This document shows positions 48,900 through 59,019 of a DNA stretch of 64,000 nucleotides, in pieces. The translations under genes were made by a program, and so were the position numbers. Position 1 is the first letter of the stretch. Each line of letters opens with the position of its first letter. Location: assembly GCA_013180625.2 (NCBI GenBank), contig SNVD02000251.1, forward strand, positions 62,001-126,000, read 5' to 3'. This stretch comes from Boswellia sacra (taxonomy: Eukaryota > Streptophyta > Magnoliopsida > Sapindales > Burseraceae). The notes below the pieces were generated by a model. It had not been told where the DNA came from. It searched no databases and worked only from the letters and a program-made list of their open reading frames with translations.

Positions 48900-50127
48900 G
48901 GTGTTACGGTGGTTAAAAATGACAACAACGAGATAGTTCCCACTCGTATCCAAACCGGGTGGCGAGTTTGTATTGATTATCGAAAGCTCAATTCTGCAAC
49001 TCGCAAGGATCACTTTCTTTTGTCATTCATTGATCAAAGCTGGAGAGATTAGCAGGTCATTCTCATTATTGTTTTCTTGATGGCTTATTCAGGATATAAT
49101 CAGATTGTCATTGCCCCTGAAGATCAAGAGAAAACTACATTTACATGCCCATTTGGTACATTTGCGTATCGACGCATGCCGTTCGGTCTTTGCAATGCCC
49201 CTGCCACTTTCCAAAGGTGTATGGTAAGTATTTCTCTGATTATGTTGAGAACATCATTGAGGTATTTATGGATGACTTTAGTGTTTTTGGTGATTCTTTT
49301 GATAAATGCCCTGACAACCTTACCCTTATACTTCAAAGATGTATAGAAACTAACCTTGTTCTAAATTGGGAGAAATGTCATTTTATGGTAGATCAGGGTA
49401 TAGTTTTGGGACATGTTATTTCTGCTAAGGGTATAGAGGTTGATAAATCTAAGATAGATCTTATATGTTCCTTACCACCTCCCCAAGTGTGCGGGATATT
49501 CGTTCGTTTCTTGGTCATGCAGGTTTTTATCGTAGATTCATCAAAGATTTCTTGAAGATAGCATTGCCCCCTATACGCTATTACAGAATGACGTTTGGCC
49601 TTTGCATTGATGATAAATGCCAAAGAGGCATTTGAGAAACTGAAGGAACTCTTTGACTTCGACTCCAGTAATCCAATCTCCGAATTGGAATCATCCATCG
49701 AGATTCATGGTGATGATGCAAGGACTATGCTGGGGTGATATTTGGGTCAACGAATTGGCAAAATTCCACATGCCATTTTCTATGCATCTCGGACTTTAAA
49801 TGATGCTCAACTTAATTATTCTACCACTGAGAAAGAGCTGCTAGCGGTTATTTTTGCTTTAGAAAAGTTTCGATCTTATTGATTGGTTTTTTTTACTCTA
49901 AGTAACCGTTTATTCTGATCATGCAGCCTTTGAGAGTTACTTGCTCACAAAGAAAGATGTTAAGCCAAAGGCTTATTAGGGGATACTCCTTTTACAGGGA
50001 TGTTTGACTTGGAAAATCAAAGACAAGAAGGGATAGAAGTGAAAAATTAGTTGCCAGACATATCAAGTCGCATTGTCCATGACGAGGATGTTACTGCCAT
50101 TACAAGAAAGTTTTCCGGGATGAACAA
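48900..50127 (+). pseudogene. Retrotransposon reverse transcriptase and RNase H
   Basis: RT motifs are spread over two frames: GWRVCIDYRKLNSATRKDHF (about 48958-49017), YSGYNQIVIAPEDQEKTTFT, RRMPFGLCNAPATFQRCM, and the active-site box IEVFMDDFSVFGDSFDKC (about 49256-49309) with both catalytic Asp kept. GHVISAKGIEVDKSKI follows. RNase H is recognisable by FYASRTLNDAQLNYSTTEKE (about 49775-49834). Stops and small indels occur throughout, for example in SWRD before the IVFLMAYSGY segment and after KFRSY. Confidence 0.85.
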
Positions 50128-51000
50128 TTGCTTGTCTCTACATGTAGCAGCCCTTGGTATGCAGATATTGTTAATTACTTAGTTACCAAGAAGCTACCAC
50201 ATGACTTGACTCGAGCTCAAAGAGACAAGATCAGAAACATTGCCAAATATTACATATGGGATGATCCATACTTATGGAAGCATTGTTCTGATCAAGTAAT
50301 AAGAATGTGTGTTTCTGAATCTGAATTTAATTCAATTTTGACCTTCTGTCATTCTTATGCATGTGGCGGTCACTTTGGACCAAAAAGAACAGCCCTAAAA
50401 GTTCTTGATTGTGGATTCTACTGGCCATCATTGTTCAAAGATGCATATCTATTTTGCAAAGCTTGTGACCGTTGTCAAAGGACAGGTAATTTAAGTGCCA
50501 AAAATAAAATGCCACAAACCCCTATACCTGTTGTTGAGATTTTTGATGTGTGGGGTATTAATTTCATGGGTCCTTTTCCTTCATCTTTTGGTAATATTTA
50601 CATTATACTTGCTGTGGATTATGTTTTTAAATGGGTGGAAGCAAGAGCTACGAGAACTAATGATTCTAAAGTTGTTGTAGATTTTGTGAAATCTAACATT
50701 TTTGCGAGATTTGGAACACCAAGAGCCATGATTAGCGATATAGGGACACACTTCTGCAACCGATCATTTGAAGCCTTGCTCAAGAAATACAACATCACTC
50801 ACAAGGTGTCTACGGCATATCATCCACAAACTAGTGGTCAAGTTGAAGTCTTCAAATCGAGAAGGTCAAGGCCATTTCTTCGAGAAGCCAGTGAATCGAA
50901 CAGAAAAGATTGGAGCCTAAGACTATTATAATGATGCACTTTGGGCATACCGGACTGCTTACAAGACACCTATGGTTATGTCTCCGTACAGGTTAGGCTA
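50128..51000 (+). pseudogene. Retrotransposon integrase, zinc-binding and catalytic core
   Basis: An open frame with the HHCC zinc domain (CHSYACGGHF ... CKACDRCQ) and the DDE core. The first catalytic Asp is replaced: GINFMGPF instead of the usual IDFMGPF. The second (MISDIGTHFCN) and the Glu (SGQVEVFKSRR) remain. After RKDWSLRLL the frame is lost at 50931. The Asp-to-Asn change by itself would block DNA integration by this protein. Confidence 0.88.
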
Positions 51001-51066
51001 TGGTAGCCATGTCACCTTCCGGTAGAGCTCGAACACAAAGCATGGTGGGCAGTAAAGCTTTGTAAC

Positions 51067-51453
51067 ATGGAGATGGATGCTGCTGGAGAACAAAGGAAGC
51101 TTCAACTGCAAGAATTGGAAGAACTTAGAAATGATGCCTATGAGAATTCCAGAATTTACAAGGAGAGAACTAAGGCATTTCATGATAAACTGATCTCCAG
51201 GAAGAATTTTGAAGTGGGACAGAAAGTTCTTTTATTTCATTCTCGCCTCAAGTTATTTCCAGGTAAATTACGATCTCGATGGGTTGGACCTTTTGTTATT
51301 ACTAATGTTTTTCCCCATGGTGCAGTGGAAATCAAGAGCTTAAAAACGGATAAAGTATTCAAGGTGAATGGGCACAGGTTGAAGCCTTACTATGAGAATT
51401 CAGTGATGCAGGACATCGATGAGGTTACCTCTCTACGAGCCAACTTATCTTGA
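51067..51453 (+). pseudogene. Retrotransposon integrase C-terminal part
   Basis: An open frame of 128 codons with [58 protein letters not shown] and [13 protein letters not shown], the SH3-like DNA-binding end of plant gypsy integrases. It ends at TGA before a non-coding stretch. It is separated from the core by a short region with a frame break. Confidence 0.85.
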
Positions 51454-51906
51454 TGGGTGAGGACAGATAACGTCAGGCTGAGGACGTTAAACCAAGTGCT
51501 TATTGGGAGGCAACCCAATGTTTTGAAATATAAATAAAAAGAGACAAAGAAAAGAAGGTAGTATTGATCAATTTTTGTGTTTCGAGGAGATTCCTCTCAT
51601 GGGCTATTATAATTGATCAGGTTTTATCTCTCTTTGCCATTTGTCTCATTTGCTTTGTTGTTTGTTTTTGACTTTCATTTGCTCTTGTGTTTTTATTTCT
51701 TTTATGTGTCTCTATTTTCTTTTCTTTTCTTTTCTTTTCTTGTGTTTAATTTGATTATTCCGTGCTTCGAGTTCAGTTGTGCAACAGCTTGAGGAAACAT
51801 TCAAACGGGAGTTGAAGCCATTGTTCGAAGGTTTGAAACGTGCATATCTGGGAGAAGAACAAACTCAATCGCATTATCGGTAATATCTCTCCTTTTCTTC
51901 TCTTCA
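51454..51906 (+). other. Non-coding spacer after pol
   Basis: Pyrimidine-rich DNA including a TTTTC repeat near 51718-51740. A short frame (VVQQLEETFKRELKPLFEGL, 51778-51883) ends at TAA. Its origin is unclear. Confidence 0.45.
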
Positions 51907-52444
51907 ATGGATGCTGATATCTTTCTATCGAACCTTCGTAAATATTTCCCTTCACTTCCTCAAAATGCTGTGTTTAAAATTTATAAAGTACGGATGACTA
52001 GACTTTGGGCATTGATGCTCTTAAATGTGCCTGCTGATATTCGATGGCTTATCGAAGCCAAGGTGAGATTGTCCGGTGAGCCGGACATTAATCTCGCAAA
52101 TACATGCCTGGTCTAGGAAAGAGCTACTACGCCAAGAGGCGAAGAGCGAAAAGGTTACAAGTATGTTATAATGTGCTAGATGGAATTGTAACCTGACTTG
52201 TCGTTCATTAGGTTTTGTGTCCAGAAATAGAGAAGATAAACTGTCATTTATTAAAAATGGTCTGAGTAATGAGTCGCTGGATAATGTTTTGTTAACTCTC
52301 GAGTCACATTCTTGTGGACTTGTTCAGCGTGAATTGCTTAATCTATGGACCCAATTTCGTGATGAATTGCAGTGTTATAGTCTAGGGAATCTGACTAAAA
52401 ACGACCCTGTTTGCCAGTTTATAAGAAAACTGGATGGGAAGTAA
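51907..52444 (+). pseudogene. Cargo ORF of unknown function (Cys-cluster ORF), copy in element 1
   Basis: Starts at ATG 51907 (MDADIFLSNLRKYFPSLPQN) and runs to 52116 with VPADIRWLIEAKVRL. It is then broken and resumes in another frame at about 52217 (NREDKLSFIKNGLSNESLDN, LVQRELLNLWTQFRDEL, VCQFIRKLDGK). Between them a Cys cluster C-A-R-W-x-C-x3-C-R can be read across a frameshift (about 52165-52205). The same ORF, in the same order, is present in the second element (59564-59020), so it is an inherited component of the lineage. No known domain is recognised. The Cys cluster suggests metal binding, as an inference. Confidence 0.65.
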
Positions 52445-52681
52445 ATCCCCGACTCATAGAAGGCGTTTCAGCCGTTACTGGACGTAAAACCAGAGGAAGA
52501 TGTGAGCCACCATCACAACTACTTGTATATTTGAATGTGTGTTGTTGTTGTAGAATTTTTTTCTTGTTTCGTTTGATCTGATTATCAATGTTGTTTTTTT
52601 GTTGTTGTTGTTTGTTGATTTTGTTTGTTTTAATTTCAAGTTTTCTTTTTGACAAACCAGATGACTACTCCATGATATAAG

Positions 52682-52930
52682 CACACGTGGAAGACAAGTG
52701 TGGAGGTTTTGTCAACCTCCGCTGAAAGTATATCTTTACTTTTTATGCTTCACGTGGGAGACAAGTGTGGCGGTTTTTTTCAAACCCCACCGAAAGTTTA
52801 TCTCCATTTTTCATGCACACGTGGGCGACAAGTGTGGATTTTTTGTCAAACCCCACCGAAAGCATATCTATTTTTTCAAATCTCGGGGCGATAAATCTGC
52901 ATCGAGCAACCCCCACCGAAATTATGTCCC
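52682..52930. repeat. 67-bp tandem repeat with CACGTG motifs
   Basis: Three clear units and a decayed fourth start at about 52683, 52750 and 52815. Each has CACGTGG-AGACAAGTGTGG followed by GG-TTT...CAA-CC-CCG-TGAAAG, so each contains a G-box-like CACGTG and a small hairpin. It lies between the unknown ORF and the LOG gene. Confidence 0.8.
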
Positions 52931-53072
52931 CATGTGTCAAATTTGAGAGTTTTACTTGTGTATATATCCATGCTGCATATTTTGAAATGTCATTTCATAA
53001 CCTGTCTTGCACTTGAATCACATAATACTAACGTGCATCATTGTCTTACACAAGTTTAGAGCACTTGTAGAA

Positions 53073-53721
53073 ATGGAGAAAACACCAATTCGGCGATTCC
53101 AAAATATATGCGTATTTTGTGGATCGCAATTTGGTAAAGATGGAGAGTTTACAACGGCAGCTCTTGATCTTGGTAGGACCTGTCTCTTATACACATCTAG
53201 ATGTGTATAAGAGACAGGTCTTGGGTTAATGGGGTGTGTGTCCACAGCTGCATCCCTAGGAGGGAGCAAAGTTCTCGGCATTATCCCTAAACCATTAGCT
53301 GTGCGAGATATCGTAGGCAACACAATCGGGGAAGAGTTACAAGTCTCTAGCATGCATGAGCGTATTGCACATATGATTGTTAAGTCCGATGCATTTTATA
53401 GCTTTACCAGGTGGTTATGGCACATTAGAGGAGATATTTCAAATCACCTCTTGGGCACAGCTAAACATCCATCGGAAACCCATTGGTTTGTTAAATGTTT
53501 ATAATTTTTTTGATGGTTTGTTGTCCTTTCTTGATCAAGCTGTAGAAAAAAATTTCATCTCACCGTCAGCAAGGCAAATGCTGGTTACAGCTTCAACTGC
53601 AGGAGAGTTAATTGACAAACTACAAGAATTCGTCTATTCACCTGATCCACCAATGGCTCGAATAAATTGGTTTGGAGAAGGCAACAAAAGGCGTCAACTG
53701 GATTTAACCCTCCATCTGTAA
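53073..53721 (+). pseudogene. LOG: LOG-type gene carried by element 1 (interrupted)
   Basis: Cytokinin riboside 5'-monophosphate phosphoribohydrolases release active cytokinin bases from their nucleotides in the cytosol. Start ATG 53073 (MEKTPIRRF, then NICVFCGSQFGKDGEF as in LOG N-termini). The frame is open to LDLGR, then hits the adapter at 53180-53217. It resumes with GLMGCVSTAASLGGSKVLGI, needs a one-base shift in the T4 run at about 53393-53396, and continues with [18 protein letters not shown] (the PGGxGTxxE motif complete), [17 protein letters not shown] and the C-terminus to TAA 53719-53721. Compared with the family it lacks about 15 residues (including most of the GGG part of the GGGxxGxMG motif), where the adapter sits. 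Without these two flaws the ORF would be near full length. Confidence 0.88.
53180..53217. other. Nextera mate-pair junction adapter (assembly contaminant)
   Basis: The sequence is CTGTCTCTTATACACATCT followed directly by its exact reverse complement: two Tn5 mosaic ends back to back, the known 38-bp circularisation junction of Nextera mate-pair libraries. It is not biological and introduces an in-frame TAA into the LOG frame. Confidence 0.98.
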
Positions 53722-55665
53722 TCTCTATTTGCTGGTTTGCGTCGTTTTTGTTTGCTTTCTTTTTAGTGTGTTTATTTGAGATTTTTCATGTCGTTTCTTT
53801 TGAGCTTTTTCAGGTTATTTCTTTCGTCCCAGGTAATATTTTCTAATCTCGGTTTTTAGATTGGTGGCTTAAAAAGTTCAAGTTCTCTTGAAACGCATTC
53901 TGGATCTCTTCAATCCATAATGGCTGAATAGGAGGCTAACTTCTAAACTTTGTAGACCCATTCTAACTAACTTGTTTTTGTTTGCTGACTTGTTGAACTT
54001 TGTTATTTTATGAGTGAGTTTAGTTTTGAGTAATTTAGAGTTGTTATGTGTTTTTATCTTTATCAGTTTCGATTCAAAAAAAACAATTGTGGAAAAACCT
54101 GAGAATGGCAGAATATGGGGTTTTCTTAACTCTTGAAACGCATTCTCTCTCAATAAATCTGTAGGTTGTTTATTTCATGTTGTTTGAAGTGTCTTGTTTC
54201 TTGTTTTGTTCTTTCATAATAAAGGTATATAGGCTGGAAACCTTAAGTCTGCGGGCTACTGGTCCTAAGGATTGTTGAAATATACAATCTTGACTCAAGT
54301 GAACAACGCCACATACCTCTTTTCTTGCATTTTGTGGGTCGATGATAAGATAATGATTGAATTAAGAATAACTCTTGGAAATGATAAATGATGCATGGAT
54401 CTGTGTGCTTGAAATGTTTATTGGTTTTCGCTTTGCTTTTGATTCCTTGCGCAACATTGAGCACTGAGCTATTATCACTTATTTATTTGTTCACTTAGAG
54501 AAAGTTTATGTAATTTAAATGTTTCTTCAGATTTCAATGAATTCTAGAACTTGTTTGATGGTCACTCGAGGTGAAATCCTAGACTGTGCAACATTGGGAA
54601 ATGATTTAGGCCATCTTTGGACCGTTTGAGCCTTAATAGCCAACTTTGACTGAAATTGATCCCTAGTTACCCCTTTGAGCCTTTGTGAGCCTTTTTCTTT
54701 GTTAACTCACTAAAAGATTTCCTAACCTCAAATGAATTTATTCCAAACAGTTTATCCCTTACCTATGAGCATGTAGATCATTCACAATTAAATTCTTAGC
54801 TATGTTCTGGTTTTGGGAAGTTAGAGGAGGTTGGGATGTGTCATGAGCAACGCAAGTGAGTTCTATTATGTTTGTAAAGAAAAAAAAGCCAATCTGTACT
54901 TATCGTCCACGTACTTACACATTGAGGACAATGTGTTGTTTACGTGTGGGGGAGGGGAAGTGTAATAAAAAAAAGAAAAAAAAAGAAAAATAGAAGAAAA
55001 AAAGAACAAAAGAAGAAGAATAAGAGATCTATACCCTTAATGTTCTTAAAAAGAATGAAACAACAAAGTGTGGGGGTGTAGTTTTCTTTTGTTTTCTGAA
55101 AAAAAAAAAATTGAGTGTTCTAAATAAGTTTGGGGGTGTAACCTGGTGAATTGAAATGAAGTTGTGTTATAGGGTTGAGCTCTACATAGTCTTAAATGAT
55201 TTATGTGTTTGTGGGTGATTTGAGCCAAATTATTATCCTTTATCATACCTTCACCCAAGCCAACGTTACAAGCTTAATAAAGTCCTACTTGATCCTTGGT
55301 GTTGTGCATGTCTACATTAGTGGAGAGTGACTTGAAAGCAAGCCTATGGAGTTCATTTATACACACATCTTCAATATTAAATATGATTCATTTTTATGCA
55401 TAAACTCATCCGGGTTACAAGTGATCAGGTGAGAATGGCTCTACACACTCACACTTGAGGAATTGAAGTGAAGCGAAACTAATCTTTGAGATGAAATTCT
55501 TGATCAAGTGCATTATTTTGAAGTTTTCCTTGGGTTATAATTAAGTACAATCTTTGAGGCCTATTTGCAAGATAAAGCATTTGTGTGTTTTAATTTTTTT
55601 GTTGATTCTGTTTCGGTTTAGTTTTATTTCATATTGCCGTAGTTGCTCGAGGACTAGCAAAGTCT
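53722..55665 (+). other. Non-coding 3' region of element 1 with PPT-like motifs
   Basis: No ORF is supported. CACATTGAGGACAATGTG is at about 54918. Purine-rich tracts follow: GTGTGGGGGAGGGGAAGTG (54944), a long A/G stretch to about 55030, AAGTGTGGGGGTGTAG (55066) and AAGTTTGGGGGTGTAA (55127). The CATTGAGGACAA motif is also in the second element (complement near 57922). Confidence 0.7.
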
Positions 55666-55680
55666 AAGTGTGGGGGAATT
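55666..55680 (+). other. Polypurine tract
   Basis: AAGTGTGGGGGAATT directly before the 3' LTR, the expected plus-strand priming site. Confidence 0.85.
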
Positions 55681-57108
55681 TGATAAGGGTCTATTTATAT
55701 ATCATTTTCATATCAATTCGTCCATGTTTCTTTGCTATATTCCTTGGTATTTTTATGTTTTTGTATGGTTTTTGATGTTTGTAGGAGTTTTGGAGGAACT
55801 TACACAAAATTGGAGTAAAACCCTTCATTTTCACCTCTGCTAGTCAACCAATTTCTTGGAGTTGATTGTATCGATCTACAATTAACCGGATAACATGCTA
55901 TATACCATTGAAAAGCTCTCGAAGTCTATTTTCTGGAGAAATTTACGGTTCACGAATTTATGTAGTGTACCGAAAGTTGTGATAAAAATGGTATGAGAAG
56001 TGTATATTTGTAATTCCATATATCACTGTAGTATGTTATTAAATACGGGACACTGTAGCAAGTTACTGTAGCAGAGTATTTAAACACATTTTAGGGTTTT
56101 ATTTTCAGAACTTGAAGAGGGAAAACGTGGGAGGAGGCTGCATTTCTGGATTTCTCTCATCCTTTGGAGTTCTTGAAGGAGAAAGAAGATTTTGAAAGAG
56201 GAGGAACTACAATTCCAAGAAGATTCATCTACAAAGAATATTTTCAAAGAATTTGCTAAGTTCTTTCTTTCCTTTTCAATTCTGGAATTTCTCTGTATTG
56301 TATTTGTTATTCTGATTGAATATGTGTAACTAAATTTGAATTGGTTGAGGGTGATTTCAAAGCCCTTGATATTGATTTTGTGAGTTGATTGTGTAAGAAA
56401 TTGTTATCCAATTCTCTAATTGAAGTTGCTTGTATTTTCCCATATCTAATGCTTATGATTGCTTACTGTTTGTATTTGGAATGGCCACCTGAATATAATC
56501 TGTTGTTGTCTATTGCTAGATTAGAAATCTTGATCCGTAATTGTCATGAATTTCCAATCATTGTAGCAAAATTGTGATCAGAGATTGCAATTGGAAAATA
56601 CAACCTAGGTTAAATAATCCGAACTTGTGTGATTATTGCTTAGATCAACCTATCTTTCTCATCGTAATGCTTCCATTGAATTAAACTCAGAGAGCTTGCT
56701 CTAGGTTGTTTAATGGATAGAGATTAAATAAAGAGCTTGTTTTATTTAACAACAAAGTAAGGAAAGATTGGGATAACAGAGCTTGTTGTTATCTACGGTT
56801 GATAAATTCAATGCTGTAATTGGATTACAATTCTATGTTAATTCACAAATTCATATCTTGTGGCAGAGAAAGAACCCTTAACCAAGTGTCTCTCACTGAA
56901 TTTTCAATTCATTTAATATTGTGTTGTGTTTATTCTTTATTTGCCTTCGTATTCAGTTTAATTAATCATTCAACAAAACCCCCCATATTTAGTTTATTGT
57001 TGCTGAAAAATAACAAATTTAATTAGAATCAATCCTCGTGGGAACGATATCTCACTCATCACTTTATTACTTGTGCGACTAGTATACTTGCTAGTTTCGA
57101 ACGCATCA
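55681..57108 (+). repeat. 3' LTR
   Basis: TGATAAGGGTC ... GAACGCATCA. It differs from the 5' LTR by about 15 substitutions and 4 single-base indels, counted by eye. Confidence 0.95.
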
Positions 57109-57113
57109 ACTCC

Positions 57114-58071
57114 TATACCAGTTGGCCTTAGAGTATTAGGTGTTAAGACACCCCCACGAGCTTAATGACTCGGGTTGCCGATGCTTTTTTTTTGCTTAGA
57201 AACTTATGGATAGTGCAATGTTCAATCCTCTTAAGCTTTCTCCTTAATCCATGTAACGAGCTTTGGGCCAATAGCTCCCAAACCAGTTGATCTTAGGGTA
57301 TTAGGTGTTGAGGCACCCTTCGGGCTTAATTGCTCGAATTAAGAATGTTACGAGACCAAATTTATCCACAATTGCTTTTTTCTTTTTTGCTTTCAATTTT
57401 TTTTCTATCTCTTTTTTTCCCTTTTTTTTTGTTGTTATCCTAAACAAAACAAAATAACTCAAATATTGCGACATTTCATTTTGCAACCCACAATCATACA
57501 TCAAGGTATGTGTGTGTGTGAAGAAAGGTTCATGAAAACTTACTTAATGAGTACATGAGCAAACAGTTTATTAAATGATAAGGTCGTGAGAGTTCATAGA
57601 TTTGAATAATTCAAAGTGAAGTGAATAAGACATCCTCGTTATAAAATTCAAAAATCAAAACTAAATAATATCAACTTAGCTAAAATGAGTCTTCAAAAGT
57701 GCAAATAAAAACAAAATGATAAATTAGTTAGAATGGGCTTCAAGAATTCAAAATGGCCCTCTTTACTCTGTCATTCCTGACCCAGAATGCATCTCAAGAG
57801 AAATTGAACTCCTTACACCGCACTCTGAATCTAATTACTAACTCTTTTTTTTTGCAAAAGAATATACGACACACTTACGTCTACTATTCTTCCCCCCAAC
57901 CAAATGAAACTTTGTCCTCAATGTTTAAATGTAGAGAGATAAAGTGTAGAAGACATTACCTGAAGCTCCAGTTATTCAAAAGAGATGACTTGAAAGACAC
58001 TTAAAATAAAATGCTACAAATAAAATAAAAGACAAGAAAAATTACAAACAGAGCGTCATATCCAATTTGCA
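57114..58071 (-). other. Non-coding 3' region of element 2
   Basis: Contains two related blocks near 57118 and 57281 (ACCAGTTG--CTTAG-GTATTAGGTGTT-AG-CACCC), a long A/G tract on the minus strand (complement of 57365-57430), and CATTGAGGACAAAG followed by a G-rich TTGGTTGGGGGGAAG (complement of 57888-57927). This is the same arrangement as in element 1. Confidence 0.65.
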
Positions 58072-58692
58072 CTTTTTATTTTGTCTCCTTGACCAATTAA
58101 TTTGAGTTATTGCTAGGTCAAGTTCATATTCAATTGCTTGTAATTTGTCAAGTAATTCATTAGCAGTAGTGGCAGAAACAAGGATCTATCGCGTCGAATG
58201 CGGGATAAAATTATGTTCTACAGCTACATCAATAAAACGTATCAAAGGATCAAAAAATTTTTTAACATTCAACAAACCTATGGGTTTTTGATGAAGATTC
58301 AGTTGGGCCCAAGAGGCAATTTGAAAAATTCCTTCAAAAGTATCAAAGCCACCTGGTAAAGCAATAAAGGCATCTGAAATGATAAGCATATATTCCATGT
58401 GTTCATGCATAGAGGAGACCTGTAACTCTTGCGCAGCCATTTTTTCAATGATGCTTTCTACAACCAAATCTTTAGGAATAACACCTAAAACTTGATTGCC
58501 TCCTAAGAGTGCAGCTGTTGACACAAAATCCATTAACTCGAGGCTACCTCCCCTACAAACCACATGAATCTTTCTTTCAGCTAATAGCCTACCAAGATAA
58601 TTTGCTACTGCTACAAACTCTTTACTTTTTCTACGTCAAGATCCATAGAATACACATATCTTTTGGATTCGATGTTTTGAGGTTCCCTCCAC
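58072..58692 (-). pseudogene. LOG: LOG-type gene carried by element 2 (decayed)
   Basis: Homologous to the LOG copy of element 1. The start codon is GTG (58692-58690) where the other copy has ATG. KICVFYGS is followed by an in-frame TGA. Then NYLGRLLAERKIHVVCRGGS leads into LELMDFVSTAALLGGNQVLG, SSMHEHMEYM, ISDAFIALPGGFDTFEGIFQ and [20 protein letters not shown]. The frame ends with TAG at 58188-58186 and the C-terminus continues in another frame (NELLDKLQAIEYELD). The catalytic motif PGGxGTxxE is altered in two key places (G to D, E to G), so it is inactive. It supplies the 45 nt that the adapter has replaced in element 1. Confidence 0.85.
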
Positions 58693-59019
58693 GTATATGC
58701 AACTCTCTAACTATATGTGTGAAATGAAGAATGAGAGATTTCATATTTATGGAGTGAAAAGGTATTCTAATGATGACGTCTATATAGGTAGCTTAGCTGT
58801 TTGTTGAAAAAGTTTGACAATAAACCATAGAAATTCAAAGAAAAAATGATAGAAATAAACAATATAAATGCATAAGTCAACCGAATGAGATAAATTCAAA
58901 AATGACAGCTGCAAGGCATAAAATTAAAAAATGATAGCACACATACATATGTACAGGTCATTGTGACTGTGGCTCACATCTTCCTCTAGTTTTATATCCA
59001 GAAACCGGTTAAACACCTT

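Larger units (their letters stand above)
44472..57108 (+). mobile_element. Complete Athila-lineage Ty3/gypsy LTR retrotransposon carrying a LOG gene
   Basis: A 12,637-bp element with 1430- and 1428-bp LTRs, a perfect 5-bp TSD ACTCC (44467-44471 and 57109-57113), a tRNA-Asp-type PBS and a PPT. Order: gag, aspartic protease, RT, RNase H, integrase, a small ORF of unknown function, a 67-bp tandem repeat, a LOG-type gene, a long non-coding part, 3' LTR. The integrase-last pol, the DLGAS protease and the IEVFMDDFSVFGDSF RT box fit the Athila clade. Coding parts hold many stops and frameshifts although the LTRs differ by only about 15 substitutions and 4 one-base indels by eye. It is therefore a young insertion of a copy that is now, and perhaps was already, non-autonomous. 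Confidence 0.93.

Noticed and set aside
53177..53220. A perfect 44-base palindrome that looks like a terminator or recombination site
   Set aside because: The inner 38 bases are exactly two Nextera mosaic ends; the extra three bases on each side agree by chance.
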